Origin: Cynocephalus volans | Taxonomy: Eukaryota; Chordata; Mammalia; Dermoptera; Cynocephalidae | NCBI RefSeq assembly: GCF_027409185.1 | Contig: NC_084469.1 | Location: 78,775,918-78,839,917, forward strand | Direction of reading: 5' to 3' | DNA: 64,000 nt | Shown: one piece after another, positions 35,391 through 48,813 of the stretch | Position numbering within the stretch: position 1 is the first letter of the stretch | Layout: every line of letters begins with the position of its first letter | Position numbers and translations under genes: made by a program | The notes under the pieces: model-generated | Seen by the model: the letters and a program-made list of their open reading frames with translations, nothing else | Database searches by the model: none | What the model was told of the DNA's origin: nothing

Positions 35391-37544
35391 GTGATAGAAG
35401 CTAGATAAGTAAGGTCCAGAAAGGGGAGTTGGATCAGAGACAAGGTCACTAAGTAGCTTTCCCAAAGCTTGGACACAGGGGAATAAGTCAGAACTTGTAC
35501 GGAAATCTGGGAAGCCAGACATGTCCAGTGCCAGAGCGGGCCCACAAAAGGGATCTGGTTAAGAAGTTTCTAGAAAGCTGTTGCTTCTGCGTCTAGAGAT
35601 AAACCAGAGTCACTGTTGGTCAGTTGGACCAGTGGTCAGGAAAAAGACCTATGCACAGGGGGAAAGCTAGAACAAGCTGGAACCTGTTGGCACCTCTTTT
35701 TCTGTCTTTCACTTCATCTAACCACGGTGATCCTCAGAGAATGTCAGAGTGATTTGAATGGGCTCAGTGTGGCTTCTCCAAGCCTGGGATGTATCAAAGG
35801 GTAAGAGAATAGGCTGTGCACTCAAATGTACTTTGGCCATCGCAAGATTTTGCACCTTATCATTGTAGTGAGAAACACTTTTAGGGAGATTCTCTGTATC
35901 AGATGATGGAAATAGGGCTTATTTCAAACGTAAAAATAGGATTAGCAAAGAATATGAACATAGGTTGCTTTTAGGAATCTACCAGAGGAAGAAAAAGTAG
36001 GAATTTAGACCATGAGGATAAAGAAGAAAGAAGATGGAATATTGAAGTAGAAAGTATGCTCCCACGATTTGGTTCCTACATAAGCTTTTCAGATCTCCAT
36101 TATTAATTTTTGTTTCTTTAACTTCTGTTTCAAAACCCCACAACAGCAGTTTTTCCTTAAGTGTATTTTTTCCTTTGGAACAAAATCTTTATCTTTGTCT
36201 TGACTTGTATATCAGCAAATGTTTAGTAGTATGTTAGCTGTTATCTTTTGTGTACTAAAGCACATGATTGTTTAGAATAATTAAATCACGAGATGTCTCC
36301 TATACCCATCTTAGCACTGATACTCTTTTCATCTAGGTGGTAAAAGCCAGACAGACATTAATCCACATCACATTGTCTCATGATAACTTGAAAAATTATG
36401 GCAGAATGTTATCTAATCATAAAAATAAGTTAAATTCTTCCTTTTGTATAAATAAGAATTCTTTTTTTTCCCCTTCTATTTACAAAGCAGACAGAAGATC
36501 AGTGAATAGGGGCATTTTCCTGTTTCTTTATGGAACACATTTGATGTATTTATTGTTTCTAAGATCTTTCCTTTAGGATCAATTTGTCAAAAGCACAGCC
36601 TGACCTATGTCTTCTCTGCATGGCAAGCTTGAATGCCAAACAATATGTCTCCTTCGTTCCAAAGACACAGTTCTATTCTATTTAGACAGAAGATGATGCT
36701 AGCTTAATTTAGCAGCAGGAAATTGCTTGACCAGAGTACCTTCTGATGGCAAGCTTATTTCACAGACCTTTGTAGAGAAGGTAAGTTTTGATGTCAGTCC
36801 TAGTTAAAGCAATAGTTCCAACCTAATTTCCAATTGTTATTGTCCACATGGGAATATTCAAGTGCAGGGATTTCCTTATAAAAATTGTAATCCTAGAAAA
36901 AAATCACATTAAAAAAATAACATGACTTAAGGGTGGATACAAAAGCCAGCACTGTAAATTCCATATTGCTCTCGACATGGAGTAATAAGCAGATGGAATA
37001 TATTGGAAGGGCTGAGGGCACAGATGTCTTCTTGGCTTGGGTTCAGAGTGAAAGAAGAAACCCATTTTGTGGCTGAGTCTGTGATAGGAAACATCCAGAT
37101 ACATGGAGGGCTGGAAAATCAAGTGCACAAGGTTTAATGAACTGTTTTTCAAGACAATTATTACAACATTTAAGCAACAAGTTATTGTTTGGAAGCATGC
37201 TCTTCTAACTAATGCAGACACGTGTTTTGAGTGGAAAAAGCTTTATAACGGTGGTTGAGCTACATAAAATGTCTTTAGATCTTTCACTTACAGTAACATT
37301 CCCATTGCTTTGGCCAAAGTAGCCCCCCAAAGGAAAAAAAAAATTACCCTGTTGAAGCCCTAAACCCTTTGTTCATTTATACATATTGTCTACATGGTGT
37401 TTAATAAAGTGGGAATGGGTGCTAACTGTGCAAGCCTTTCCTTAAAAAGTTAAAAAATAAAATCAGCTGCTATACTCAGTTTAGGGACCATATTCCTAAG
37501 GGAAAAGCCATGAAAAAATAACTTATATGACTTAGTTCTGCAAA
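35391..37544. other. no recognised feature
   Basis: More than 2 kb of unassigned sequence. No splice-flanked open frame, repeat or RNA gene seen. Confidence 0.5.
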
Positions 37545-38480
<936 letters not shown>

Positions 38481-38689
38481 CTGGAAGGTAGTAGTCCTGG
38501 CATTTAATCCTGCCTGACAGTAGCTAAGGGATTAATTACTGCTTCTCCTTAGATACATCTATAAAGTGGGAGCAATTGTAACCTAAGCATAGCCACAAAG
38601 GCTGCTCTATACTACTATGCAATTGGTAAGGAGAGGTTTTGTGCTTGTTTTGGAATTGAATTTTTTGTTTGTTTTAAACATTTTTGTCC

Positions 38690-39250
38690 ACTCCTATGAG
38701 AGGCAGTCTATAAATTGACCCCAATAATCCCCACTTCCTGATATTTACCACTTTACGTAATCTCCCCTTCAGTGTGAGCTGTACCTAGCGACTCACTTCC
38801 AGTAAATAGAACACCACGGAAATGATGGGCTTTCCCTTCCAAGATGAGGTAACAGGAAGACTCTGGCTTCCATCTAACTCAACCTCTCTCCACCTTTTAC
38901 TCTCTCTTGCTCTCTCTTGGACTCCACGATCTGGGGGAGACAAGCTGCCATGTGGTAGGAACTCTATGGAATGGTCCACATAGTGAGAAAATGACATCTT
39001 TGGTCAACAATGGGCAAGGACCTGGGGCCTCCTCACAGCTTCACGAGTGAGCTTGGAAGCTGATCCTCTCCCAGTCCAGCTTGGAGATGCAGCAGCCCCA
39101 GCCTATATCATTTTGATGCCACCTGTGAGAGACCCTGAGTCACAGGCATCCAACTAAGTTGTGTCAGACACAGGACCCTCAGACACTGTAAGAAAATAAA
39201 TGTTGTTTCGAGCCATTAAGTTTGGGGATATTGTTCTGCTGCAATAGACA
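38690..39250 (+). mobile_element. LTR-like mammalian repeat
   Basis: 'ttcagtgtgagctgtaccta', 'gacaagctgccatgtggtag', 'gagtgagcttggaagctgat', 'ctgtgagagaccctgagtca', 'agacactgtaagaaaataaa' (AATAAA at 39195-39200) and 'cgagccattaagtttgggga' form the 3' half of a common mammalian LTR in sense. Same broad class as the antisense copy at 41-532. Confidence 0.65.
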
Positions 39251-39300
39251 GTGAAGGTGTTTCCTGTAAGAAAATAATCTAAGTGATTCATTTTCAGAAA

Positions 39301-39769
39301 TGACTTATCTGAGGGTGTTTTATTGAGACGGTAATTAGTTCCTAGCCCCTTTTGTTTTCCTCATTTTTTCAGAGGGTCTCTGAACAGATAAGGCTCTCCT
39401 TGAGATGGTGATTAGTTACTAACACCCATTGTTTTCTTCATTACCTGGTGTTTCTCCCTTCACAGGGCTTAGGCAGGCCTTTTTTGTGGGCTTGTCCTAA
39501 GCCCCCAGACAAAGGAATTCCTTGCAAGGGGGTAATACGTTTTAGGTGCCTTCCAGGAAGATTGTGTACCCCATAGTACTCACAGCCAATGAGGAGGAGG
39601 GGGGAGGGACTTGTGTACTAGGAAATAAATTGCTTGTTTCAGCCCTTTTCCATGTGTTTGCCCTTCAGACACCTGAACCTTGCAAGGCTATAATTAAAGT
39701 CTCACTTCACTTTACCTCGTGTCTCTGTGTCCATCCTTTGGCATTGGATGGGTGAGGGCATTTCTCACA
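39301..39769 (+). mobile_element. endogenous retrovirus solo LTR
   Basis: A block with retroviral LTR character: CCAAT-like 'cagccaatgaggagg' (39580s), AATAAA at about 39624, and a 3' end 'gtctctgtgtccatcctttg' to 'ggcatttctcaca' typical of class I/II ERV LTRs (terminal CA). An internal imperfect tandem duplication, 'gagacggtaattagttccta' near 39326 and 'gagatggtgattagttacta' near 39402, suggests a repeated upstream element. No gag, pol or env is adjacent. Confidence 0.55.
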
Positions 39770-39974
39770 ACTCCTGAGTTCCCCTCTTGGCAGTTACTAC
39801 TAAGCATTGTATGCTTCTGCCTCCCTCCATGGTTTGGACATTCACCACTCCTCTGTCATCACCAGCCACCACCTGGAACTCCCAGGCTCACGTCTCAATG
39901 TACTTGGCCTGTCCACAGCAGAGAGGTGGGGGGAACGCTACACTCCTATGTTAACCATTTTCTGTATTCTGAGG

Positions 39975-40545
39975 CTTTGACATGTGGGGCCCTGTTGATT
40001 TTGCAGAGACTGACCCTGGCAGGGTTAGCCAATTTCTAGAGATAGTAAACAACTCACCCAGGAGCATGCTTTTCAAAAGCAAACCAGTTAATCTGGAGCC
40101 CACACCCCCAACCACCTCCTTTATTAGATTCTAACACTCTGGGCCACTATACACCTGCCCTGATCATCCCAAGTCCAGGAACCAGACAACGAAGGACAGC
40201 CCCTGTACCCCAGAGCCTGTGGAATTTTTTCAAACTAACCAATCCTATGCCTGTTTACACTGCCTTGCTCATTTCTTCCTGAGAAAAACCACAGCAAAGG
40301 CTTTTACCCACAGTTTCCCCACTCCCTGTCTCCTGATGACCCAACTGCTTCTCTGTGTGGCCCCTCCCCCACCCAGTGCATCCTCTCCTCCTGAAATCTG
40401 TGCATATACCAAGCTATCTTTTCAATAGTGACCACTTCCTGATCTGTTGGTCTTGCCATACCTGAATGATAATAAATCCTATATGAAAACAACTCCCGTA
40501 TATGCTCGCTTGCTTTACTCCCCACACTGCCTTCTCTTTAGTGAA
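39975..40545 (+). mobile_element. second ERV LTR-like segment
   Basis: 'gacatgtggggccctgttga', 'ggcagggttagccaatttct', 'cttttcaaaagcaaaccag', 'gattctaacactctgggcca', 'aaccaatcctatgcctgttt' and 'aatgataataaatcctatat' (AATAAA near 40468) resemble an ERV LTR in sense. Family not certain. Confidence 0.5.
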
Positions 40546-42175
40546 TGGTTCAGGTAAATGGAAGGCTGCAACTACACATACCAAAAGCAAATACTATTTC
40601 CAGAGACCCACATTAGCTAAAAACACAACAAGAAAGAGAAACACTTTTGTGTTGATCTGGGCAGATTCCCTGGCCTATTGATATGCAAATCAGAACCATT
40701 TCTCCTTTGTTTATTAAGACTTCAAATTCTGCCTTATGCTCACCTGTGTACAAGAAATGAGGTTCAGCTGAGAACAGGCTACCTTATGATGGTTATCTTA
40801 AGTTACCTGAAGACTTGTATAAAGCTCTGGAAGTGCTACTTTTAAAAATAAAATTATTTGTTCTCTACACACTTCTCATATCTTCCCTCTGCAAATTAAA
40901 GGAGGGAAAGGAAAATGTTGGTTTTCTAGTTGTTTTATTCAAGAGGCTAGACCAGATGATCTTTCAAGATTCCATTAGCCCTTAAAGTCGCTGCTTATTA
41001 GGGACTGGTTTCACAAATGGTAGAAGAAGGAGACCGTGGATCCTACAGTTTACCCATTTGCTGTTTTTGTTGTTTTTGCTTCCTTTCTTTTTGAGGAAAA
41101 AGCACTCCAGCTTGTCTGACCCATAATCCTGTGTCAAGCCCTTATTTTCAAATAAAGTGAGAAATGCATTCACACATACTTCAAGAAGACTGTCTTCCAG
41201 ATTTCTCACATCCTTGTTTTCCTGAGCAGGATGTTGTCTTTTGTATGCCAAGAGGATGAACTTTGAAATTATTCTAGAAGAGAGAAAGTAAAAGGTTGTG
41301 CTTTCCTAAGGTACAATTTAATTTTGTTACAATTTGTGTTTAATGAGCCTATTTGTCAACATTGCATTGTATCTAAAGTTGCTTTTATCCACTCTTAGCT
41401 GTCTTAGGTTGAACTAAAAATAAGCAATTCACCAAATCATGAAAACAAGGAAAAGAAAAGAGAAATATTACTTTCTCTTTGTTCTGCATCTCAGCTGTGA
41501 GGTACTGTTAATCACTTCCGGTTCTAGAACTGCTTTGGTAAAAATTAAGATATCCTAACAGGTTATACTCAGACTTTTTTTTTTTTTTTTTTTTAAGACT
41601 TTTTTGTTTTGTTTTGTTTTGTTTAATGCACTGCCTCTTAAATAATGCTCTTACTCTGTTGAGGAAGAGAACTATTGAATTGTGTGTGTGTTGACCGGCA
41701 AACACGTTGTACATGGAATGGTAACAGGGCTCCTGTAGTCAAGAGAAGTTTATGAAACATTAAATTGTTAAGGGAGTCACAGTGTTTTAGAAACTGACCT
41801 TGAAGTTTAAAAGAAAGTGAATTGATCCATGGGAACAAGTACAAAGCCAGCTTTGGTGCTAAATGTAAATTGTTAAAAATGGTAACAGAATAACATCTGC
41901 CTTGTAGTATGCCTTAATCAGCACTGTGAAAAATGAAAGTTTAACGATCTACTATAGTGGCTTCTAAGTGAAGGATAAACAAAGGATGAAAGAGTTTCTT
42001 GCATGGTTTGTAACTGATGCCATGAAAAATGTCAAGAACCATCTGCCTCAGACTTATCCAAACTGTCATCAAGTATTCTAATCCAGTCAAACGAGATACA
42101 ACTAGAACAACCTATGTAACTTGCTGAAGGCTTATCAAAAGAGTTGTAAATAAAGAAGAAAAAAACCCATCAACT
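40546..42175. other. no recognised feature; T-rich run
   Basis: Unassigned. A T run and (GTTTT)n stretch occupies 41574-41624; the lysine-rich antisense frame across it is an artefact. Confidence 0.5.
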
Positions 42176-42540
42176 GTGTAGCCGCAGATTGCAGCCAGCT
42201 TGCCTGTGGCTTTGAAATTCAATCCCATTTCTCTAGTCTGACAAACTGTACTAAATAGCAAAATGGATTTTTATTGCTCTCAGCCATTTTCACTTTAGTT
42301 GCTATCAGGAGATAAATACCATTTCCTAATAGAATCGGAATCATGATTTATTTTTTAAAATGTGCAGACTGGTTTAGACCTCACCACTGCATCCGTGGGT
42401 TTGTGTGCAGAGGAGCTTAGCAGTGCATTTCAGCCAGCGAGAGATCACTCACCCACATATGGCTAGATTTCCATAACCGAGGACTCCATAGCTTTTATGT
42501 TTTTAATTAGAGTTTCTCTTCATGCTACTTACTAAATCAT
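42176..42540. other. repeat-free block of balanced composition
   Basis: No known repeat and low decay character. Homeodomain-like core 'ttaatta' occurs in 'tttttaattagag' and a CATATG E-box in 'ccacatatggcta'. There is no open frame. I note it only as a candidate conserved non-coding element. Confidence 0.25.
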
Positions 42541-42561
42541 TTTTTTTATTATTTATTCCTT

Positions 42562-42745
42562 AGCAGTACAGAGTTCAAAATCAGATTGATGGAGTTTAAA
42601 TCCAGCACCACCACTTACTGGCTAAGCAATCTTAGGCAGGTTGCTTAACTTCCCTGGGCTTATTTTCCTCATCTAGAAGACTAAGATAATTATAAACTGA
42701 GATAATTTATAACTAGATTATAAATAGACATTAGTTTACACTTGT
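42562..42745 (+). mobile_element. MIR SINE
   Basis: 'gtttaaatccagcaccacca', 'cttactggctaagcaatctt', 'ggcaggttgcttaacttccc', 'cttattttcctcatctagaa' and 'gactaagataattataaact' are in MIR order, sense. Confidence 0.8.
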
Positions 42746-42799
42746 GAAATTCCTGAAACATTGAAGCCAATTATGGAAGAGGCAGGTAATGCTCATGAA

Positions 42800-43125
42800 A
42801 TATCTGTGCATTCCTCTTGCTTTCCCAGGATCCTTTGCCATTGTGTTGGAAACATGTGACTAGTTCTGGCCAATGGACTGTGAATAGAAGGGATGCATGT
42901 CATTTCTAAGTCAAGATCCTCAGCTGCCCATGTGCGTCCTCCATCTTACTCCTTCCCTGCCAGGGTAATCTTGGAATTGATGTGTCCCAGATGGAATAGT
43001 TAAAAGATAAAGAAGAGCCACTAGTCCTGACTTCTCATGAGAAAGAAATATATCTTTGTTGGGTTTAGCTGCTGATAATCAGTGTTAATTTGTTCCTTCA
43101 TGTAACAGAGCTAAAGCTAATACAT
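42800..43125 (+). mobile_element. LTR-like mammalian repeat
   Basis: 'gttggaaacatgtgactagt', 'ctggccaatggactgtgaat', 'gcatgtcatttctaagtcaa', 'gaaagaaatatatctttgtt' and 'gggtttagctgctgataatc' follow the order of a mammalian LTR with a decayed poly(A) region. Moderately confident. Confidence 0.5.
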
Positions 43126-43965
43126 AAGTCAATAAGCGGTGGTATTTATAATTACATATATGTACTTTGCTACCAGTAGAGACACAATAAGTATGCATTT
43201 AAATTGCAGGTTATCTTCTGACTATTCTATACTTTTCAGTGTTTCTAAGTGAGTATGAACCAGGGACTTCTTTTGTGGGGTAAAGAAAGGGGATGACATA
43301 AATCACTGTTGTTTAACAGTAACTGTTTAACAAAATGTTAAAGCCACAGGATAGCTTTACAAAAGAGCCTCTAAGAAGAACATCTATGACTGAGAAACTC
43401 TGGGGAAAACTTCATGGATGTGGAATCCCTTTAGTTAGTGTTAAAGGACAGGGATTATTGAAATGGGCAGGTCTCAGGGTGTGAAAGGTGTTCCTTTTCT
43501 CCCACCCCCGACCTTCAAAGATTGAGAACAATCCACAAGTCTTTAGCAAAAAAGAAGAAATAGGAGTGACCAATATACATATGAAAAGACATGTACTCCT
43601 ACAGGTACTCAAAATAAATAAAAATAAATTAAAAATGAAACAAGAAGCAGATATTATTTTTTCTTTGATCATATTGGCCAAAATAAGAAGACTGGTAACA
43701 TCCAGTACAGCTGACAGAGTGAGGGTATAGCACCCACATTAGCCTCCAGGGAAAAGGTAACTTGATATATTTCTGAGGATTTTGGCAATAAATATTAAAA
43801 GCCCTAAAAATGTGCTTGTCTTTCACCCAGTGATTTCACATCTAGAATGATTTCACAAAAACAATTGTTGGAGAGGTTCATCACAAAAAAAGTTTGAAAT
43901 AGTAAAAACAAACAAAACAACCCAGGACAATAGGAAACAATCTCTGCATCCATCAGTAGTGGATT
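43126..43965. other. no recognised feature
   Basis: Unassigned. Overlapping frames at 43412-43826 on both strands have no domain character. Confidence 0.5.
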
Positions 43966-43969
43966 GGTA

Positions 43970-44003
43970 AAAAAAAAAAAAAAAAAAAAAATATATATAT
44001 ATG
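43970..44003. repeat. poly(A) followed by (AT)n
   Basis: About 22 A then short TA repeats. Could mark an old retroposon tail, but no recognisable body precedes it. Confidence 0.85.
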
Positions 44004-44740
44004 GTATATATGAGAATATTATACTAAATAAAGATGATACACATATAAACCTATTGACATGGGAAGATCCACAATATATAGTTAAATAAAAAGATATTTT
44101 AAAACATTATGGACTATATGACCTGTTATGTTTGTATTTATAAACTTATCTATTGTTTATTTTATATTTTTAGAATTCAGAATTACAATTTATAGGATTA
44201 TATGATGTTTATTTTTATTTGCACGTATATTATATTTTATCTGTATTTTGACAACTAGATTTAGATGTGCATATACATGCATATCCTTTCATATATTAAA
44301 AATTTTGACGGTGGTTATACTTGGTGGTTTTAGGTGGTATGATCATAAATGATATTTTTATTTTTACCCTCATTTTCTGAATTCTTTTCCATGTGTACGT
44401 GTACTTTTATAATAAGAAGAAAGCTATTTCAAAAACAAAAAAAGGAGGGAGAAACACTGTTTGGGAATGGTCTTCGTGTTGTGATGTTGATGAAGGGCTC
44501 TTCTCATGGTCTTATCTTATGTGCAATGGATACAACTTTTTATAACCTGAATGTGTCTACTCTTTGTGTAAGGAGATAAGCTGCACCATCAAATGGGCCA
44601 TTTCCTGCTTAAATTGTGTAGGACTGTAGAATACTGCCTACCACCATGTTTTTTAAAAATATTTTTTGGTATTATCTGCCATTTCTTTAAAAGTAACTAC
44701 ACCTCTAATTTTATAAGTCTGAAGCGGTTTGACAGGCCAC
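44004..44740. other. no recognised feature
   Basis: AT-rich, unassigned, low coding potential. Confidence 0.5.
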
Positions 44741-44768
44741 CAAACAAACAAACAAACAAACAAACACA

Positions 44769-44831
<63 letters not shown>
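44741..44831. repeat. (CAAA)n then (AAAT)n microsatellite
   Basis: Six CAAA units (44741-44764) followed after 'cacataaat' by about 15 AAAT units. May be an expanded retroposon A-tail, though no SINE body precedes it. Confidence 0.95.
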
Positions 44832-44934
44832 GAGATCAGATGGATTGATACTTTAAGAATGGGAAGATTAGAAATCTCTTGCTTTGTAGAGTCAAGGCAG
44901 AGAATTCTCAGTTTTTAAATATTTAAAATAGTAA

Positions 44935-45115
44935 TAGCCAACATTTATTGAATGTTCCCTATTTGACAGGTCTGTGCTAAGCACTTTCTGGGCAATATCT
45001 CATTTCATCACAATCCTGTGAGATCAGTTCAATTTTTATTTCCATTCTATAGATGAAGAAACTGATTAACTTATTGAGGTTCCATAGCTAAAAAGTGGCA
45101 GTCATTGCTTTGCCT
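44935..45115 (-). mobile_element. MIR SINE
   Basis: Antisense MIR: 'gccaacatttattgaatgtt', 'gtctgtgctaagcactttct', 'atctcatttcatcacaatcc', 'atagatgaagaaactgatta', 'gaggttccatagctaaaaag'. Confidence 0.85.
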
Positions 45116-45699
45116 CATAATTGAGAGATAATCATATTCCAGATGGTAGAACAGCTTGATGAATAGAAAGGGGTCAGGTGCAAGGATTATATGAACTAGG
45201 TCACATTGCCACTAAATCTTGGTACGTTTCTTATTTTTGAGCTGGAGTAAATATGGCAAATAGAACATACATGTGTATTTACACTCTCTCACATGAAATT
45301 AAATAAAAAGTCTATGTCTATATATCTAGATCTATATTAAGAAAGACATAGAATGGGAGAAGAGGGGCCACAGATAATAGATGTCATTGTGTTTTTGAAA
45401 GATTAAAAGCAGAAGAAAGAGTAGTAATTAACTTAGCAGGGCAGAGAGAGCTGAAATCCAAGTGCTTACGATATAAGGAGATGATGTGAGGATATTTGCC
45501 CTAGAGTTTTATGTAAAAGTTCAGAGACTGAAGGCATCCAAAGAGGATGTATTTATTTGTCTACAGTATTTAGTTATTTTCCTCAGGATATTTTAATCCA
45601 CTTTGTATAATTCTTACTTTCCAATACATTATTTTATGGTTGATATCTTTTTCTTGCTTTTTCATTTTTGTTTTAAATTTAAAAGTCCTGGGGGTTTTA
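45116..45699. other. no recognised feature
   Basis: Unassigned sequence. Confidence 0.5.
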
Positions 45700-46100
45700 A
45701 ATTATAAATGCATCTTATTCATATTGCAAGAATTTCATATAATACAGAAAAGAAGAAAGTAATATAAAGAAACTCTCTCCCACCTCCATCTGATTCTCTA
45801 GTTGTGTTACCCAATACAGTATCCACTATCTACATGTTATTATTTAAATTTAAACTAATTAAAATATACTCAAATTAAAAATTAAGTTTCTCAGTCACAT
45901 TAGCCACATTTCAAGCACTCAAAAGTCACCTGTGGCCAGTGGCTACTGTATTGAACAGTGCAGAAAAAGAACATTTCCATTACCATAGAAAGTATGTTGG
46001 ATAATATTTCTTTAGAGGTATTCACTGTTAATAGTTTATATTTTCAATTTTTTCAGTTGTGGATCGAAAATAAGGTGTCATGCTACATATGTTCATGATT
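45700..46100 (-). mobile_element. L1ME-like 3'UTR fragment, interrupted
   Basis: 'gaatttcatataatacagaa', 'aagaaactctctcccacctc' and, beyond a hAT insertion, 'attcactgttaatagtttat' follow the antisense L1ME 3'UTR. The hAT remnant at 45818-45997 splits it. Confidence 0.55.
45818..45997. mobile_element. hAT-Charlie-like MITE remnant
   Basis: 'cagtatccactatctac' at the left and 'aagtatgttggataatatt' at the right are decayed terminal inverted repeats. Internal 'ttagccacatttcaagcact' and 'gtggccagtggctactgtat' match a widespread MER-type hAT element. Non-autonomous; strand not meaningful because the ends are palindromic. Confidence 0.65.
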
Positions 46101-48050
46101 TTTCACAAAGAGTCTAGTTGCTTCTAAGAGAAAGCAACATTATTTTGTTCTATTTCTCCCTATTTCCACTTCAGCTCCCTAGAATCACCCACTTAAGTTT
46201 TTTAAATCAAATTATGGCTTATGCATTGTATAACAAATTAAATAATACAGAAACACGAGAAAAACACACCTCACCACCTCCAGGCCTATGCTATAGAAAC
46301 AAAATCTATATAATGTTTGTTTTTAGTTCTTCTGGGGGCTACTTCCACAACTCCATTTCTTGATTTGTCACTCAGTTAATATCTACTAATTCCTCACCAT
46401 GGAAGATGAGGATTAAGCACACCCGTGTTAGCCTCTACCGTTTATATCCCCCTCCAAGTGTTTGACATTTATATTATTACATCCTATTAGTCACTTTTCT
46501 AACTCTAAATAACATTGTTTAACCTCTATTTCTTATTTCATCAACTTTCCCCTGACTTGAAAAATTATGATATCAGTCCCATAACCCTCTCTCCTTTATC
46601 ACTTCCTCCTATTTCCAAGTTCCACCCTCTGCTGCCACGCTTTTACCTATGCATTGTATATTGTCTGCCCTCCAAAGCTGTGTTTTCTATGCTTTCTCCA
46701 CGGGTTGACCTTAAAAGTCCAAAGCCAATTAGCAACATTCATTTAAAATAAAATGTGTCTTGAACTAAATGCACTCTAAGGTCCCTAAGTTTGGATATTA
46801 TACAATCTACTTAGCGAGATTTGATATTAGACCATCTGATATAAACCTGACTCATACTGGTTAGGGAATCTTTCGGTGTGTGCATATGTGTGCGCACACA
46901 TGCTCGTGTTTGCGTGGGCAAGTGCTCTTTTTCTTCTAATCGTGTCAGGTGGAAGGTGCATATTTAGGGGCTTTGGAGGTCCCTGGGAGATGAGCTTACA
47001 GCAGTGTGATTCTAATCCCTTTGATAGTATGCAGGCTTCACATTCTAGATCTTTGTTCAGACATCGTCTCTGCAGCACGGCCAGGGGGCTGTGGATACTG
47101 CTTAGATTTCTGATCCTCCAGAGTGTAAAACATTCCCTTGACTGAGGTGAAAGCATGTGGACAAAAAGGTACAGAGAGCAAAATTTCAACCCCAGAGATC
47201 TATGCAAATGTGTGGAGACATCTCTATTACGTACTCCAGAAAAGTTGACCCAAGTTATTCATAATTTCAATGACCATATTGGATCACCTTTAATATAGAC
47301 TAGTTGAAAGAGGGAGCTAACCAAAAGCTAATATTGGAGTTGGATCTCAGGCTGTTGGGAGGCCCCAAGAATCTCACTGGCAGTCTCTTTTGACGATCAG
47401 TTCCCTATGTCCATTAAACTGAGATTGAATTAGTTTGTGGGAGCAGCTCTTAGCATTTGCACTATTACATTATGCATGATTCCTGACTGTATGTTGCATG
47501 AACAAACTGCACTGAACTCCATTAGTGATTTTTTAGGGTTGTGCTTGACTTGGAAATAGATTGATTTTGTGTAAGTTAATGTATAGCAGTGATGCTGCCA
47601 TGGCCTTAAAAATACCCTCTTACATTTGATATCAATAGAGAAGCACTCTTTGGGGATTATGGCTCATTTTAAAAGGATAAATTATGTAGATTGCATGATT
47701 AGAGAGCAGTAAACCCTATAACAGTATGTCATCTATCAGGAAAAGTAGCACTCCCCTCATCTTGGAGAGGTCAGAGTACCTTATTCGTGTGTTTCCAGCT
47801 GGGACCTACCCCATGAAGGTGAAATCGTATTCCCAGGATTATTCATCAAGTCACCGTAGAGCCAAAAATTGAATGCACACCTTTAAATTTCAGTTGTAAG
47901 AATGAGAAAGTTGGATTTTTAGGGACCTTAGATCATTATCCCCATCTTGAGGGCCATATCCACTTTTCTGTCCTTCCCAAATCCAAGCAAGAGCCTGGGA
48001 TAATGTAGATTTTGGTATATTCTTGCTAAACTGAACTAATTATTCAGCTT
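46101..48050. other. no recognised repeat; possible conserved block 47400-47760
   Basis: Around 2 kb lacking named repeats. A CA/TG-rich patch at 46875-46915 gives His/Ala open frames (artefacts). The part at 47400-47760 has little repeat decay and several homeodomain-like cores, but no open frame. Confidence 0.4.
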
Positions 48051-48059
48051 TCTTATTTT

Positions 48060-48330
48060 ATAGAGAAGGTGGCTGGGACACAGTATAAGTATTTAGTCAA
48101 AGAGTACCTTTACTAAAGTGTACTCTAGGCCAGGTACAAAGGTAGGTCAGCCATAACCGCTACCCTCTAGGAGCTGAGAGTTTCAGGACTGCCCCGTGAG
48201 GTGGCAGAATGCAGCAGGGGCTGTGGAAATCCAGACGATTGTCCTCCAGCTTCTTCGGGGCAATGATATCTATGGTTAGTTAGGGAAATAATTTGGCAGA
48301 AGGCTTCCAGGCAGGAGGACAGGCCTGGGT
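48060..48330 (+). mobile_element. possible L2 fragment
   Basis: 'tactctaggccaggtacaaa', 'ctaccctctaggagctgaga' resemble the L2 'ccctcaaggagctcacag' region. Weak. Confidence 0.35.
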
Positions 48331-48668
48331 ACAGGCACAAGGGGACAAAACAACGTGGGGTGGGCCTGGGCTTACAAGCCACTGTGGGAGGTGGGGAGAG
48401 AAATCAGGAGAGGTAGGTGACAGACAGATCAGGGAGGACTCTCCCTGTCATGGGAAGGAAATTGACTTTCCCAGGGATGCCTGATAGTTATTGGTAGAAG
48501 CAGAATTCACATTCATTTCTCTTGATTTCCAGAATGACACTCCTGGGTCACTCTACAAGGCTCTTTCTCCTGCCTCAATCCTGGAGTCTCTCTTTTGCTG
48601 CCCTTCCTGGGGAACTTCTGCCATAGACCTTTCTTTCCATCGGTATTATTTATTTATTTTTATTTTTT

Positions 48669-48797
48669 TTTGTCTTTTTCGTGACTGGTACTCAGCCAGT
48701 GAGTGCACCGGCCGTTTCTATATAGGATCCGAACCCGCGGCAGGAGCGTCGCTGCGCTCCCAGCACCGCACTCCACCGAGTGCGCCACAGGCCGGCC
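48669..48797 (-). mobile_element. tRNA-Ile-derived SINE, extended/dimeric (CYN-like)
   Basis: Minus strand: 'ggccggcctgtggcgcactc', B-box block 'gcgggttcggatcctatata', then a second partial unit 'ccggtgcactcactggctga' ending 'gtcacgaaaaagac' with an A tail. Flanks carry TTATTTTTATTTTTT at 48654-48668 and 48799-48813, although low complexity weakens this as a target-site duplication. Highly similar to the copy at 27717-27883 and similarly CpG-rich. Confidence 0.88.
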
Positions 48798-48813
48798 CTT
48801 ATTTTTATTTTTT

